Assembly: GCF_000003815.2 (NCBI RefSeq)
Contig: NC_049986.1
Coordinates: 7,527,665-7,591,664, forward strand
DNA length: 64,000 bases
Origin: Branchiostoma floridae
Lineage: Eukaryota > Chordata > Leptocardii > Amphioxiformes > Branchiostomatidae
Reading direction: 5' to 3'
Positions 54,801 to 64,000 of this stretch are shown here, in pieces. Under the pieces are notes generated by a model. It searched no databases, was not told the origin of the DNA, and saw only the letters and a program-made list of their open reading frames with translations. Made by a program: the position numbers and the translations under genes. How positions within the stretch are numbered: position 1 is the stretch's first letter; each line of letters opens with the position of its first letter.

Positions 54801-57800
54801 GTACTGGTACCATACCGACAGAGGATCGGATTGCCCACCGGCTCCACAGTCTGGGCTGGGACTGGTCATGAGGGTGATACACCATGTAGTTTAAGTGTCC
54901 TCAAACCAAAACTTGTGAGAAGATTAATTACAACATCCGAACCTTGTACCAAAATTTTTGACAGCTAGAAACACGGCTGATGATGATGCAAATTAATTTG
55001 ATGGAGGCCTGTGTGATACAAGTAGAAGCCCATGCACATGTTACTCTAAAATATGGACAGGTCTTCAATACCCACATCAAACAAATTATCATAGTCCAGG
55101 TATGCAATATATCACAGTTATTGAAGACATACATGGCCCTTCTTGCCCTGTGGTGGTTCCTGCGCCTGTAGAGGTTGGTCTCCCTTCCTTAGAACACCAT
55201 TGAAGGTGCACAAACCCTGCATAATGCACTCACAGAATGGACCGATGGAAGTCTGTGGAAATATTAGAGTGTAAGAAATAATCAAGGCATACAATGCATT
55301 TGACTACATAGTAGTCAAGAAGAACTTTGCGATAAGAAACATTGAAAATTTATCATAAGCTGGGATGCAAACTTTTCATGAAGTCATTGCTGTTCCTGCT
55401 GCCATGTTGGTGTCCCTATTTGCATAACAGTGAATCATAGCTCATGTGTTCCCAACATTTTACGATCCTCTGACCTCCTCAAATTGCCACCATAAAATGT
55501 CTACAGCTCACAAAGAATAAAACACAAAAAGACACTCAGATGGGGACAGCAAAATGGCAGTCAGCACTTTCCTACTTCATTGATATGGAAAATGAGTGAA
55601 AACATTTGATATTTTGTCAGTCTTACATCTAACTGCTGGTGTAGAGTCTTTGTTGCCTCCCCCCTCAGTACAGGAATGTTGATGTTGACAGTTACAGCAG
55701 TGTGCAGCAGAGGCCACTGGCTCACAAACGACTGGAACTTCCACTCTGCCACAGTACCGCTGTCCTGGAATCCACAGGAAACAACATGTACTGTTAAAAG
55801 GATAAATCTAAATTCCCATTCTATACGATTATGAACTACATGTGTATTAAGGGACACTAAGACACTGATACATTTATAAGTAGATACATGTATTACAAAA
55901 GATAAGATGAAGCGATCATTACTTACCCTTGGATCTACAACGTTGAATGTCTTTGTAGTAAATCTGTTAACAATTGTCAAGGATAACAAAATTTTCTTCT
56001 AGTTGTACTTCTACTACATTCTACAACATAAACTCATTACACGAAAGTTATCACAAACCACAATTTTCCAGTAGGGTGGGCAATACTAGGCAAGATTACA
56101 TGTTGCATTTCAAAGAAGGAACAATGTCAGGGTTGGGGTCAAGTAGATCCATTCAATATAGCATTTGGTAATTTTAACAGTTGGGGGGGGGGGGGGAAAT
56201 AGTAGATCTTTTTATCTTAGTGTTGACAAGAAGGTTCTAGCCTCCACACAGGGATCAAATAATTGCGATGATGACATTTTAGTGGTTAAATATCAACTGC
56301 TTAAGTTGCTTAAATTTAGTTACCCTTAATAAATCAAGAATTACTGTATACATCTTCACAAGCAAAAAAACGTGATGAAGGATACTTCTTGGTGACACTA
56401 CATATCTGTAGCACTATTCTGTGCTGTTCCTCCTCCTCTTCACCCCCTGTTCTCACAGCCTTCTGCCAGGGAGTCTTCAGGAGAGTCTTGTGGACTGTGT
56501 ACAGGACCTGGACCAGTTGGGACTGGATACTCCTGCTCTCTTCTGAAGGCAACACAACAAAGATACCCAGGATGTTCAATCCCCCAGGGAGCATTCTCTG
56601 CACCTGTGCAAAAGACAAAAATATATGTCAGAGACGGGCGGCTACATAGACTTTCTGATTCTGATGACCCCCTCCTGCAAAAGTGGTGCGTTCCTGACGT
56701 CACTGCTGGAGATAGAAGGGTCATTCTTTATTATTCGTTATTCGTTCTGTGAAAAAGGGCGACGGAGTCCATCTGAAAATTTAGAGGGGTAAGTCCCTAC
56801 AGTTTAAATTCAGTATTGGATACAAAGTGTTAGCATTTTTCTGTAAAAACATATGTATTTAGGTCAAATAGCGATTACTCAAGAAACTGGATATGATTTT
56901 GAAAACGGTCAGACGTTTCAGGTAGCATCCAGCTGGTAATTAGAATCACATACTAGTATGTACTTAGTGTTCTTGTGTAACTTCAATACTGTCTCCACCG
57001 CCATATTGGAGGGCCTGCATGCCTTTTTCCGTTAAGCGTTACGAGCCATTTTAATTCACCGTTAATCGTTACCGACCCGCTCTAATTCAACGTTAAGCGT
57101 TATCGGTATATTCTTCGTGAAGCGTTATTGGGCGTTTTAATTCAACGTTAATCGTTATTTGCTATCCCGAATTCACCGTTAAGCGTTACCAAGAAATTCT
57201 TCGTAACGAGCTATACCCACGAATTCAAATGCGAGATAGAGCCCCTTAAAATGCAGGAAATGGTGTTTCAAATGGTCCAGATTTCAGAATTTCTCCGAGC
57301 CTCCCGGCCGCTTGGGGTTGAAATATGTTGCGGAAGCTTCGCCCCCAAAACCTTTTCATTCATACAGATTTCAGTGTCAAACGTAGCGTAGTTTCAGGCA
57401 AAATTTACTCCTCGAATGCATAAAATAAGGTTTCCCTGGACCTTTCTTGCGACGGCGTTCACGAGGACATGGCGAAAATATGTTTGGAGCGTTGGTCGTC
57501 TCCCAAAAAAATTTTCTCTAATAAAATGTCATTTGATTTAGCTTCGTTGGCCAGCAAAATTTGTCCTTCAAAATGCAGGAAATGGCGTTTCAGACGGTCC
57601 TGATTTTTAAATTTTCCCGGACTTATCTTGCAATATCGAAAGCTCGAAACGGTAAAAATATGTCCGAGGCCGGAGATCATAAGTTACAACCATATGTAAT
57701 TTTGATAAAAATTTCATCATTCTGTCGGCAAAATTTGCCACAAGATGCAGGAAAAGGCATTTCAGAGGGTCATGATTTTTAAAAATTCCCCGGGGGAGAA

Positions 57801-60213
57801 TGCCCCCGGAGCCCCCCCGTGTAGACTATTTGACATTCAGTAGTTTCTAGCGAGGACCAATCAAATAGCTGCTGGCAGATCAATGCCATTATGCAATAAC
57901 TGTCCAGTCCGAGCTTTTAGCACCCTTGCTTATCATGTAAATGTCGTGAACTCAAACCAAACAGGCATCATTGTTCGTCATTTTGCACCGTGCAAGAGTT
58001 TTACTTGTCCACAAACAGCTGTTCTATACTATCAGTTTAAAAGTTTACTTCGGTGACCAAAAGGTGGAGGGACTGTATATATAGCGATAGAGTTGTTGCG
58101 CCTTCAAAGTTTTTGAAATGACGGCCCTGTAAGGCTGTATCTTATTTCCGTTCGTATTATTACACGCTCCGTCACTTCAGTTCTATTCATTTCAATTGCA
58201 CTGTGAAGGTTCATGGCGTAATTGATTAGCGATTGGAATGCTAACTTTTCGACTCGAGTTCGAACCCGACGTGGTGCATTTTTTAGCTTTCTTTTTTTTC
58301 GAGAACATTTTACAACTAGTATTTACTTATAAGGTCGTACTTTTGTAATTGAAATGTTGCTTTACATAAGGTTTTGCTTCTTGTCACACACCCAAAAAGT
58401 TGTGAGTTTTGTACGGGTCACAATATCTATCGGCGCTATGTCTGTGCATTCGTTGAAAATCATGAGCACGCAGTCAATGTGCATACCTTGTAATTGGAAA
58501 ACATAGTACGCAGTCGCTTTACTGCAGTATCAAATATAACGTTCTACTTCAAATAACCAGCAAACTATGAAAAGGAATCTCAAAGATTGTAATGTGCATT
58601 GCTGTTATCCAACAGCCAGTATGAAATCTACGGACAATAGGTGTGAAATATTCCTCCCTGACCCCTCGCGTGCCACCAGTTTAGTGTTAATTAGTTACTC
58701 AGCATCTGAAAGAACCAACTTCATGGGCGTTGACCTCGCTAGAAATCTAGTTCATGTGATTTAGAGACGAGCCCCCCCCCCCCCCCCCCCTACGATGCGT
58801 CGCGCCTTCGGCGCTCCATGTGCTGAAAATGTTGTCAGCAATAGTTCAAACACCCTGTAAGAAATTTGCCTCCTCTGGTGGGAACTCTGACCAAGGGAAG
58901 CAAATGCCATTGAGACAGCGGACATTGTCCATGTCATTCCTCCGGGTTCTGGGTACCTTTTCCTTCTCACAATGCCATTAGTCAGATATTTTCAACCATA
59001 TCGAGATAACCTAGTCTAGCGTTGTACGAATAGGAACGAATGTTAATGTTAATGTTATGCTTTGTAACCCCTCCTGAATTTACCGTTAAGCGTTATCGGA
59101 CCTCCTGAATTTACCGTTAAACGTTACCGGGCCTCCTGAATTCACCGTTAAGCGTTACCTAGACCCCCCATGCAGACCCTCATATTGGTGTCCCGTTTAG
59201 CATATCAGTGAATTATAGCTCAATCATCTTGCAACGATCTGAAATAACAACCATTAAATGTCTAAAACTGTGGTTATATATTTATATGTTGCCGACACCT
59301 CAGATACCTGTTTTGCATGTTCTGCTATCCACTGAGAGTCTAGACCCTCTGGTTTTGTGGATCCCTTCTTCTTTTTCTTGCCAGCCTGTTGTGAGTCCTC
59401 CTCGATCTGAGGAGTCCTGATGAGATGCACCACATAGTCCTCACGCTTCTGTCCATGGGGCTGGAATGGAAAAGAGATTGGAATATTGTGAATCATTTAA
59501 GTTCGTCATCATCATCGTCATCATCTTGTCAAGAACATTTCACTGGTGAAAGGTTGAAGGGGATCACGGTTGCTTCAGAGGGGAAAGGGGATATATTCAC
59601 ATTCTTTTCCTTTGCAGTGGAAACAATACCAGTGATCGCGATGATGTCACAGTGACGCAATGGTGGGTACAAAGCAGGTGTTTTGCAAAAGATTGATTTA
59701 CATATTAACATACTATGCTTTTTTTAAATATCAATTTTTAATCCAATCTACTGACGTCCTGGTAGGCACCAGCCATCGAATACCCCGGATATAAACAACA
59801 ACAGCAATCACTTGATACTATATGGATCTTAAGGGGACATAATGTAGAAATGAATGTTTAATATTTAATGATTTAAAGATACAGTCAACATTAAAGGTTG
59901 TAGGCTGCCTATATCTGTGTAATTTATCTTTGTGACAGATGTTCATAATCTAGCAAGATTTTTCACCATTGTGATCACTGTAGAGTAGATAAAATACATT
60001 TATGGGGGTCCTGCCATCCCACTCCCCCTTTGGATTTCCATAGAAAGGTGCACATGCATGCATCACTTTCTAAGTTTCTCCATATGTCTCCAGAAACTGT
60101 AAGAAACTTACCTGCCCCACAAGAAGTCCAGTTGTTATTCCTTTGCCAGAAGTCTTCAGAATCTCCTGTATTCTGTCCTGTAACAGATCTTCGGCTATCA
60201 CCGTCCTACCCAT
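36897..60213 (-). CDS. ODR4: ODR4 homologue (ER membrane protein for receptor trafficking)
   Basis: Twelve coding exons: 60213..60112, 59460..59308, 56603..56386, 55963..55927, 55764..55627, 55252..55133, 53903..53808, 53075..52956, 52467..52374, 39688..39512, 38304..38182, 36961..36897. All phases agree; 1443 nt, 480 residues (human about 454). N terminus MGRTVIAEDLLQ aligns with human MGRTYIVEETVGQ. Other landmarks: REDYVVHLIRTP, WIAEHAKQVQRMLPGGLNIL, VTLHIC-like VLQICSVTKK, AEWKFQ, HINI-like VNINIPV, RAYVHS and RCELLAEDVL, then PRRVF...CDYMFEDE and an acidic linker. A C-terminal membrane anchor (461-477, GAGIAVVVSGFFMY) ends the chain. In the worm, ODR-4 is needed to deliver odorant receptors to cilia. 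Intron 9 is 12.7 kb because it holds the Helitron-like element. Confidence 0.95.
37022..37682. mobile_element. 660-bp foldback element with arms of about 310 bp
   Basis: It starts TTTAAGGTATTTCGGTTGGC and ends with the inverse, ACCGAAATACCTTAAA. Almost every segment of the left half has an inverted partner in the right half: the TAGATGGGCAT region, the GATGACGTCATC / GATGACATCATC pair, and TTGCGCAAAT / ATTTGCGCAA near the centre. A perfect hairpin is broken only by scattered changes. No ORF. It lies in ODR4 intron 11. Confidence 0.85.
37849..37964. mobile_element. Small foldback element, TAGCCTGGGTACCATCC family (copy 2)
   Basis: Ends TAGCCTGCGTACCATCCTCC and GATGGTACTCAGCTA match those of 3774-3870. 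Inner GTGACCGCTGG / CCAGCGGTCAC also pair. Confidence 0.75.
38378..38749. mobile_element. Foldback MITE, TAGGCCACACC family (copy 2)
   Basis: Nearly identical to 14371-14746 along its whole length, same orientation. It lies in ODR4 intron 10. Confidence 0.85.
39000..39215 (+). repeat. Interspersed repeat with CCAAT/TATA-like core (copy 2)
   Basis: Same order of motifs as 23560-23770: CTATTGGACAACC, then GGTTATAAAAGACCAG, then CAGATCACTTCAGTGTCACT. It lies in ODR4 intron 10 beside a fragment of the hAT-type MITE, an order also seen at 23560-24220. Confidence 0.65.
39295..39471. mobile_element. hAT-type MITE, TAGGGGTGGGTACC family (partial copy)
   Basis: Right-hand part only: TGGACCATTGTTTTGAG, CCTGATCCTCTGGACCTGAA and the end CTGTACCGGTGCCCACC. 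The left end is missing. Confidence 0.65.
40718..40739. repeat. TAACGT palindromic run
   Basis: AACGTTAACGTTAACGTTAG, a short tandem of a self-complementary hexamer in ODR4 intron 9. Confidence 0.8.
41395..41690. repeat. 56-bp minisatellite upstream of the Helitron ORFs
   Basis: About five copies of a unit with core GTGCAGACTGTGCATTCGCA followed by CTCAATACAAC and AACCTCTGCCACC. The last copies are degenerate. Confidence 0.85.
41814..42695 (+). CDS. Helitron ORF1: UL36-type (C76-like) cysteine protease-like protein
   Basis: The 293-residue frame begins MCEATLSGNY. RGKQCTANSLIAIL carries the presumed nucleophile Cys near residue 26. WTSTDLDTVLFEGDALY is typical of this family, and KYFVYDSHARS contains a candidate His. 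This arrangement is shared by proteins related to herpesvirus large-tegument deubiquitinases (peptidase C76-like) and by ORFs linked to Helentron-type transposons. Role in transposition unknown. The last twelve residues come from the nested element at 42657; without it the frame would end five codons after the insertion point. Family assignment is from memory of motif layout. Confidence 0.65.
   Translation: MCEATLSGNYHQGNNIFNETSRGKQCTANSLIAILYHSANKQATSWTSTDLDTVLFEGDALYNRIKPSLPPTVSYLSVDDLPNYWQIGNNTLHITIKERYTGDVFSRQAYYPYYTLQTALEEAFAISDTCLLITASGSSGSTVALLHTGNKYFVYDSHARSRTTAMPDDNGSSALSRHMTITNLCQFLQTLNWKPSLTCNFELVAVQSENIEWTSDVTELDVRYLTLTDNNEPMGSHSFLQAQKVNSLVPPSKSVLNEGTLQPLNLSSFYTRTSKGQHAKLPKSRVPLSALGV
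42657..44070. mobile_element. Nested TA-flanked element made of GCACT...AGTGC hairpins
   Basis: Perfect 17-bp inverted ends CCGAAGTCACGGGTTCC, with TA on both sides (42655-42656 and 44071-44072). The two flanks (about 42683-42980 and 43565-44050) consist largely of short hairpins of the form GCACT-8 nt-AGTGC, for example GCACTAGAAACCGAGTGC. More than twenty are seen. Between 42837 and 42960 a 31-bp unit (GAGTGACGACAAATATTCCG plus GCACTAGAAAAC) is repeated four times. An internal copy of the terminal repeat stands near 43684-43700. No coding capacity. Confidence 0.85.
44095..49118 (+). pseudogene. Helitron Rep-helicase ORF with one stop and one frameshift
   Basis: Frame 44095-46602 starts with no ATG (first is 44128). 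It has an N-terminal lysine-rich repeat (44290-44600), a Cys/His cluster (YYCILCRKVLF, CHLCSKC), a DUF6570-like region and the Helitron Rep core with HUH motif HLH (46237-46245). A TAA at 46600-46602 interrupts it. The same frame continues with the Rep tyrosine motif YGAAYYACMYISK (from about 46615), and a one-base loss near 46827-46840 moves reading to the frame 46836-49118. That part is a PIF1-type helicase: Walker A GGAGCGKS (47724-47747), NDEIS Walker B (near 47985), GDFYQLKP and YVALSRV. As it stands the copy cannot make the full enzyme. Confidence 0.9.
44290..44600 (+). repeat. Coding tandem repeat in the Rep ORF N terminus
   Basis: A 69-bp unit encoding ADKKADRLAKRRECYKARKQ occurs four times with one further degenerate copy. 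Copies keep frame and differ by a few bases. The peptide is basic and alpha-helical; nucleic acid binding is a guess. Confidence 0.9.
49841..51545. repeat. 47-bp minisatellite, about 36 copies
   Basis: Unit core ACCCACTCAGCTGACCACAG, then TACCTGGACTCC and a variable 15-bp segment ending in ATGCATGCAGT or similar. Variants recur in order, most clearly a four-unit group marked by CTGCCGTACATACATT at about 50617, 50804 and 51040, so larger blocks have been duplicated. The outer units are the most diverged. Open frames across it are by-products of the repeat. Confidence 0.95.
51985..52003. repeat. (GAT)n microsatellite
   Basis: Six GAT units in ODR4 intron 9. Confidence 0.85.
53209..53647. mobile_element. 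hAT-type MITE, TAGGGGTGGGTACC family (copy 4)
   Basis: Starts TAGGGGTGGGTACCAGTACA; flanks ATGATGAC (53201-53208) and ATGACGAC (53648-53655) match at 7 of 8 bases, a decayed target duplication. Same inner sequence as 23810-24220. It lies in ODR4 intron 7. Confidence 0.8.
53947..54771 (+). repeat. Interspersed repeat, copy B (blocks L and R in the same orientation)
   Basis: Block L (53947-54115) matches 7446-7612 directly; block R (54235-54771) matches 6530-7085 inverted. No recognisable protein; frames within it are not conserved as a whole. It lies in ODR4 intron 6. Confidence 0.7.
55395..55510. repeat. Repeat segment related to the hAT insertion site in intron 2
   Basis: CCATGTTGGTGTCCCTATTT, GCATAACAGTGAATCATAGCTC and CATAAAATGTCTA resemble the sequence flanking the hAT-like element (57000-57009 joined with 59189-59270). 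It thus looks like an unoccupied relative of that site. Confidence 0.6.
56690..56850. mobile_element. Diverged copy of the hairpin element at 15646-15845
   Basis: Shares CCTGACGTCACTGCTGGAGATAG, GGTCATTCT, CTGAAAATTTAG and GGTAAGTCCCTA in the same order. Only the centre and right arm are recognisable. It lies in ODR4 intron 2. Confidence 0.6.
57010..59180. mobile_element. hAT-like non-autonomous element, 2171 bp, 8-bp target duplication
   Basis: Ends AGGGCCTGCATG and CATGCAGACCCT are inverted repeats with one mismatch; CATATTGG flanks it exactly on both sides (57002-57009, 59181-59188). Both subterminal regions carry CCGTTAAGCGTTACC-type units (about eight on the left, three or four on the right). 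The inside has three diverged copies of a TGCAGGAAATGGCGTTTCAG segment (57250-57790), a poly-C run (58771-58790) and a tRNA-like segment near 58209-58277. No transposase frame. It lies in ODR4 intron 2. Confidence 0.85.
58209..58277 (+). other. tRNA-like segment inside the hAT-like element
   Basis: TGGCGTAATTGATTAGCG resembles an A box, and GAGTTCGAACCC 50 bp later is a good B box. No full cloverleaf was drawn. It could be a captured SINE head. Confidence 0.35.
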
Positions 60214-60763
60214 CTCTAGAACGCTTCAAGTTCAAGACGTCTTGTGGACAGCTCTACTTCTTCACTCACAGTAAGCCATGCAATAGGTCGTAGGTCAGTG
60301 GAAGGATTCATTTAGACAAATGGGTCTCCAAGATTCAAATATTTTATCAAGGGAACTTGAAAGTATTCACCATTCATTCATCTTAAAGATACTCAAACTA
60401 CTTTGTTTTGTTTAATAATTTTATGCAGGCGTCTATTAAACATTCATGTGTATAGATTTATGGTTTAATGAGCGCCAAACTTTCCCTATTTACAAAAGTG
60501 GTTCAACCCAAACATAGTTTTAGAAACACGTCATACCCAAGATGGTCGTGGCCCAATTTCGGTGTCTTCAAATTCTCCCTGTTCTTTATTTCTGCGAGTT
60601 TTACCACTCATTTTTACAAATTACACTTCTATGCATATCCAGAAGTAATTCTGGCGTGGTTTCATAGTTCTAAACGCGTCAGAAGTGTTGTTTAAAGACG
60701 TCGAAGTTGCGAGTCTTGTGGTCTATTTTTGGTTGTTTTGGAGTTGGTGGCTCGAAGCCCAGA
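60214..60763. promoter_or_regulatory. Divergent promoter between ODR4 and ZDHHC12
   Basis: The start codons lie 550 bp apart, head to head. A YY1-type CAAGATGGTCG (about 60538-60548) and CCCAAT (60552-60557) are seen, with no well-placed TATA box. Shared control is inferred. Confidence 0.5.
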
Positions 60764-63700
60764 ATGGCGGGTGTGTGGCAGAAGCCTTGTTGGCGGCTGG
60801 TGTTCAGTACTGCCGTACTGGTCAGGTCTTTCCACGTCTGTATAACAACAGGGGTGGTGTCGCTGTTATTCTCTAAGGACACAGGTGAGTCTTTTAGATA
60901 CTGTTAACGTTACAAACTTTATGTGAAAAATTATGTTTACTTTGATTGCTCTTTTTGCAAAGTCGACACGGCACCACATAATTTGTAATCGACACGTTGT
61001 TGTTGTTGTCCTTGTTAAACGTCTATTTCACCGCTAGACATGGTCTCTTGGCACGGCACTACATTGTAATAAGCCATTTCACAGAGGTTAGAACGCATGT
61101 GCGGCGACAGCAAAATTATTCTAGGTAATATGTCAAATTTAATGGCCCGGAAAAAGAAAACAAAACCTGTCTGGACGTTGTTATACAAATCAAAACAATA
61201 ATCGAGACAAGGACTGTTAACAATTTCGGGGCCTTACCCTTTGACATACTAGTACTACCGAAAATTCCTATCACCACACATGCTTTCTGACCTTTGTCAA
61301 AGGGCATAGAGCATGCGTGGGGACAGGAATTCTGTAATTCTTGGTTGATACATGAATTTCAAAGGTGAAAGCCCCTGACTTGTAAACATAATTTTTGCTC
61401 CCGCCATGATTATTATGTTCCGGACATTCTTACGCGAATCGAAACAGTGGTTGAGATGAGACTACTCTCATGTCCCTAATAAACGTACCGGGACGTTTAT
61501 TTTTTTCAGCCTCACAATCCACCCGGTACGTTCTTATTTTGGACGGTACGTTTATTTTTTTTTTCTGAAAATTGGGGCTTTGCTAAGCCAAGACCCTCAA
61601 AGAATTGAAGTTTTGGGGGTTTCTGCCCATATTTCCGCGGTATTTTTGCTCAAAATTCCCTATTTTTCGGGCGAAACAGCGCGGATTTCCATGAGCGTAT
61701 ACGCGTACGCGGTACTCTTTCGGTGATTTCGGTCGATCTCGCTATGACGCTACGAAGTAAATGTTGTTCTTGGGGGAAAATAAAACACCACACTGACGTT
61801 ATGAAATACAATTTTTACATAAATAACTTTTAGTTTTAATTTAGTAGTAGTTTATAGTCTCTGTTTACATCGCAAACCAGCACCTTGCACGAGGAATTTC
61901 CGGTCTTGTGGTTCCATGCGCTTTCGGCAGCGAGGCGGAAGAGTGATTCGTTCACATAATAAATGCTGGACGTAAAAATAACAACTATAACTTCTTTTCC
62001 CTTGTGATATGAGTTTTGACGCCGCAAATTCTCCCAAACGACAGGAATTCGTCGGTAAAAACAGCAAGTTCATTCATTTCTAAGCATCAAACCGCCACAA
62101 CTTTCCTTTGTAGTTGCATGTGCCATTATGCCGAGATGGTCACGTCGAAATAAAACTTTCTCTACGTAGGCTTATTTCTTTGACAAAAATCAACCTTAGT
62201 CTAGTTTTCTCATAAATAACTTTCATTTAATAGATTTTAATCGTTTTTATACCGTAATCAGTGTATTTTATGCTACACATCAGAAATCTTGCTGCGGTAT
62301 TTTACCTTGGTAAAAGTGGAGTCGTCCACTGACCCCTAGTGACCTTGTTTATCAGCTGCTGCGACGCCATGTTAGAGAAAGACGCAAAGACGGAGGTTTC
62401 CATTTTTGACCCGCGGAATACGAAAATTGGGACATCGTACATGCAGTTCAAGAACCTAAAACATCAGTTACATGAACGGACGGTCTATTTGTAAAATCTG
62501 CCCATATAGCCTTCCAGTCTGCACAGAAATGACGATGTAGAGAAGGGTAGAAGTGCAAAGAGTCTGAGATGAGAAAAAAACGCCACGTGAAATTCAACAA
62601 CACTTCGCATAAGATCACATAATTTTCACAATGTTTCCTTTATTCAATGTCTCCTTCATAAAAAGTCCAAGTTGAACCGACATTTTGCTGATGTAGTACA
62701 GAAAAAAAAGTGATCCCCTCGTGGATAATTTACTATTTACGTAGCGTAATGCGGCCGGCCACGCGCCCGTGACGGCCGCGAGTGTTGGCATAGCGGCCGG
62801 ACTATTTGACTGAAAATCGTCTGGCCGCGACCGCATTCGACAGGTGACCGCTATAGACTATTTCTTAATGCTTAGGTCAACGGGAAAAATCCAAGGGACC
62901 GACGAAAACTGACCGCATGGCCAGTTACGTGGCCCCTATACTCAGGTGACCCCTAAGGCAGGTTTCACTGCGAATTTTTACCTTTTAATTTTTATTAAAA
63001 AATTGAGAAAACATCATGATTCGAACAAGATATCTATAGTTCTTCTGCTCATCATTTATAGAACTATCTGATGTGGTTCTTAGGCATAAATGAATAAAAA
63101 GACCTACCTGCTTATCATCTCCTTTTCTTTTCTTTGGACAGAAGTAGCATGGTCACAGTTTAACACATGTCAATTTGGTAATTTTCCGGGGGGTATGTTT
63201 ATTCCGGGGGGTACGTTTATTAGATATTGACGATTTGTCCGGGGGGTATGTTTATTCCGGAGGGTATGTTTATTAGGGACATGAGAGTACATATATGTCC
63301 CAGGGACATGTTCGTTTTTTTATTGCCTAACATTACAAATAGTAAAATTCATTCCTGTCGCTTCACATTCGTACTTGAATGTATGTATTGTATGAATATG
63401 GGCTTATGATGATTTTCAGCTTTCTCTGTAAAATAATCCCTACTGCCAGTACTACTGGTGGTGTTGGTGGTGAAGAATTATAGATCTTATATAATACTAA
63501 TAGTAATAGAATTGTGTCTAGCGTAATGAATCACAAGTAATTACCAAAGATTGACCATTATTTGAACAAGGAAGGAGGTTGAACCTCCTTGATTTGAAGG
63601 TTTGGACCTGTAACTTAAGTCTTAACCAGTATACCTGTACTTGTGCCTATAAAATTCGTTAAAGTACACAGCTCTATCAGTCTATGTACTATTTCTGTAT

Positions 63701-63864
63701 TTTATTCCACAGCTCTAAGACAACAGTGGATATCAGGTGAATACCTGGTACCATGTGTATACCTGGCCCTGGTGTTCCTGAGTTTAGTACTGTATGCAGC
63801 CGTGTGCTCTATGGACCCTGGCTTTGTCAGTCTGACAAGCAACAGATATGCCATCAGGAAAGAG
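60764..63864 (+). CDS. ZDHHC12: ZDHHC12 palmitoyltransferase, 5' part
   Basis: Two exons, 60764..60884 and 63713..63864 (phase 1 then 0), encode the first 91 residues; the gene runs off the window. MAGVWQKPCWRLVFSTAVLVRSFHV and LLFSKDTALRQQW match the start of human ZDHHC12 (VLVRTGHTVLTW, LFLHDTELRQWEE). Two membrane helices are visible (about 12-35 and 52-71) followed by CSMDPGFV, the DPG motif that precedes the DHHC zinc domain. The DHHC cysteine-rich core is not in the window. Family role: S-acylation of membrane proteins at Golgi and ER membranes. The assignment rests on the N-terminal half only. Confidence 0.85.
61465..63287. mobile_element. TA-flanked element of 1.8 kb in ZDHHC12 intron 1
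   Basis: Ends CTCTCATGTCCCTAATAAAC and GTTTATTAGGGACATGAGAG (one or two mismatches further in), bounded by TA (61463-61464, 63288-63289). GGTACGTTTATT or GGTATGTTTATT is repeated two or three times at the left end and four times at the right. The interior has no good ORF and may be a hollowed-out DNA transposon. Confidence 0.75.
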
Positions 63865-64000
63865 GTAAGTCTTCCTTTGTTTACTGGAGGTAATTTTGAA
63901 ATTCACTGAAATTGTTCATTTTTGTGTGCTAGTAGAGTTGTCCATTGCCATTGAAAAGGGGTCATTGTCAAATTGGGAAAAGATGATTTTGAAAAGGAGT

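Overview
The window is nuclear DNA from an animal, most likely an amphioxus (Branchiostoma) or a close invertebrate deuterostome. Genes are split into many short exons with GT-AG introns. Single-copy orthologues of vertebrate genes (FAM20B, RPL28, ODR4, ZDHHC12) sit beside invertebrate-style genes (a short-chain collagen C4-like membrane collagen, a tandem MLLE-domain protein). Introns are full of small palindromic DNA transposons. Species assignment is inference. All exon models were read by eye from splice sites, reading phase and remembered family similarity. No alignment was run.

Layout: (1) 275-2859 (+), the last three exons of an unrecognised gene ending in a CxCC zinc-knuckle-like motif. 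(2) 2860-7730, intergenic, filled with foldback elements. (3) 7731-12492 (-), a six-exon type II membrane collagen with furin site, short Gly-X-Y stretch and C4-like globular end; one intron holds a CR1/L2-type retrotransposon fragment. (4) 14092-20867 (-), FAM20B, complete in eight coding exons. (5) 21373-26719 (+), a seven-exon secretory JmjC oxygenase with an EF-hand and a C-terminal HDDL; it starts 505 bp from FAM20B, head to head. (6) 27580-30403 (-), RPL28, five coding exons plus a likely 5'TOP leader exon. (7) 31957-34536 (+), a five-exon protein made almost wholly of four MLLE (PABC) domains without RRMs. (8) 36897-60213 (-), ODR4, twelve coding exons, 480 residues. (9) from 60764 (+), the first two coding exons of ZDHHC12, head to head with ODR4 and running off the window.

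The most striking region is ODR4 intron 9 (39689-52373). It carries a Helitron-like element on the opposite strand: a cysteine protease-like ORF, then a Rep/PIF1-helicase ORF with one nonsense codon and one frameshift. A 1.4-kb TA-flanked element built of short GCACT...AGTGC hairpins is nested at the junction of the two ORFs and appears to have cut the second ORF from its start codon. A 1.7-kb 47-bp minisatellite lies downstream. ODR4 intron 2 holds a 2.17-kb hAT-like element with a perfect 8-bp target duplication, and a related unoccupied repeat lies in another ODR4 intron.

By family knowledge the host genes serve glycosaminoglycan assembly in the Golgi (FAM20B), oxygenase chemistry in the secretory pathway (JmjC-EF), translation (RPL28, possibly the MLLE protein), ER handling of membrane receptors (ODR4), protein palmitoylation (ZDHHC12) and extracellular matrix at the cell surface (collagen). 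They do not form one pathway.
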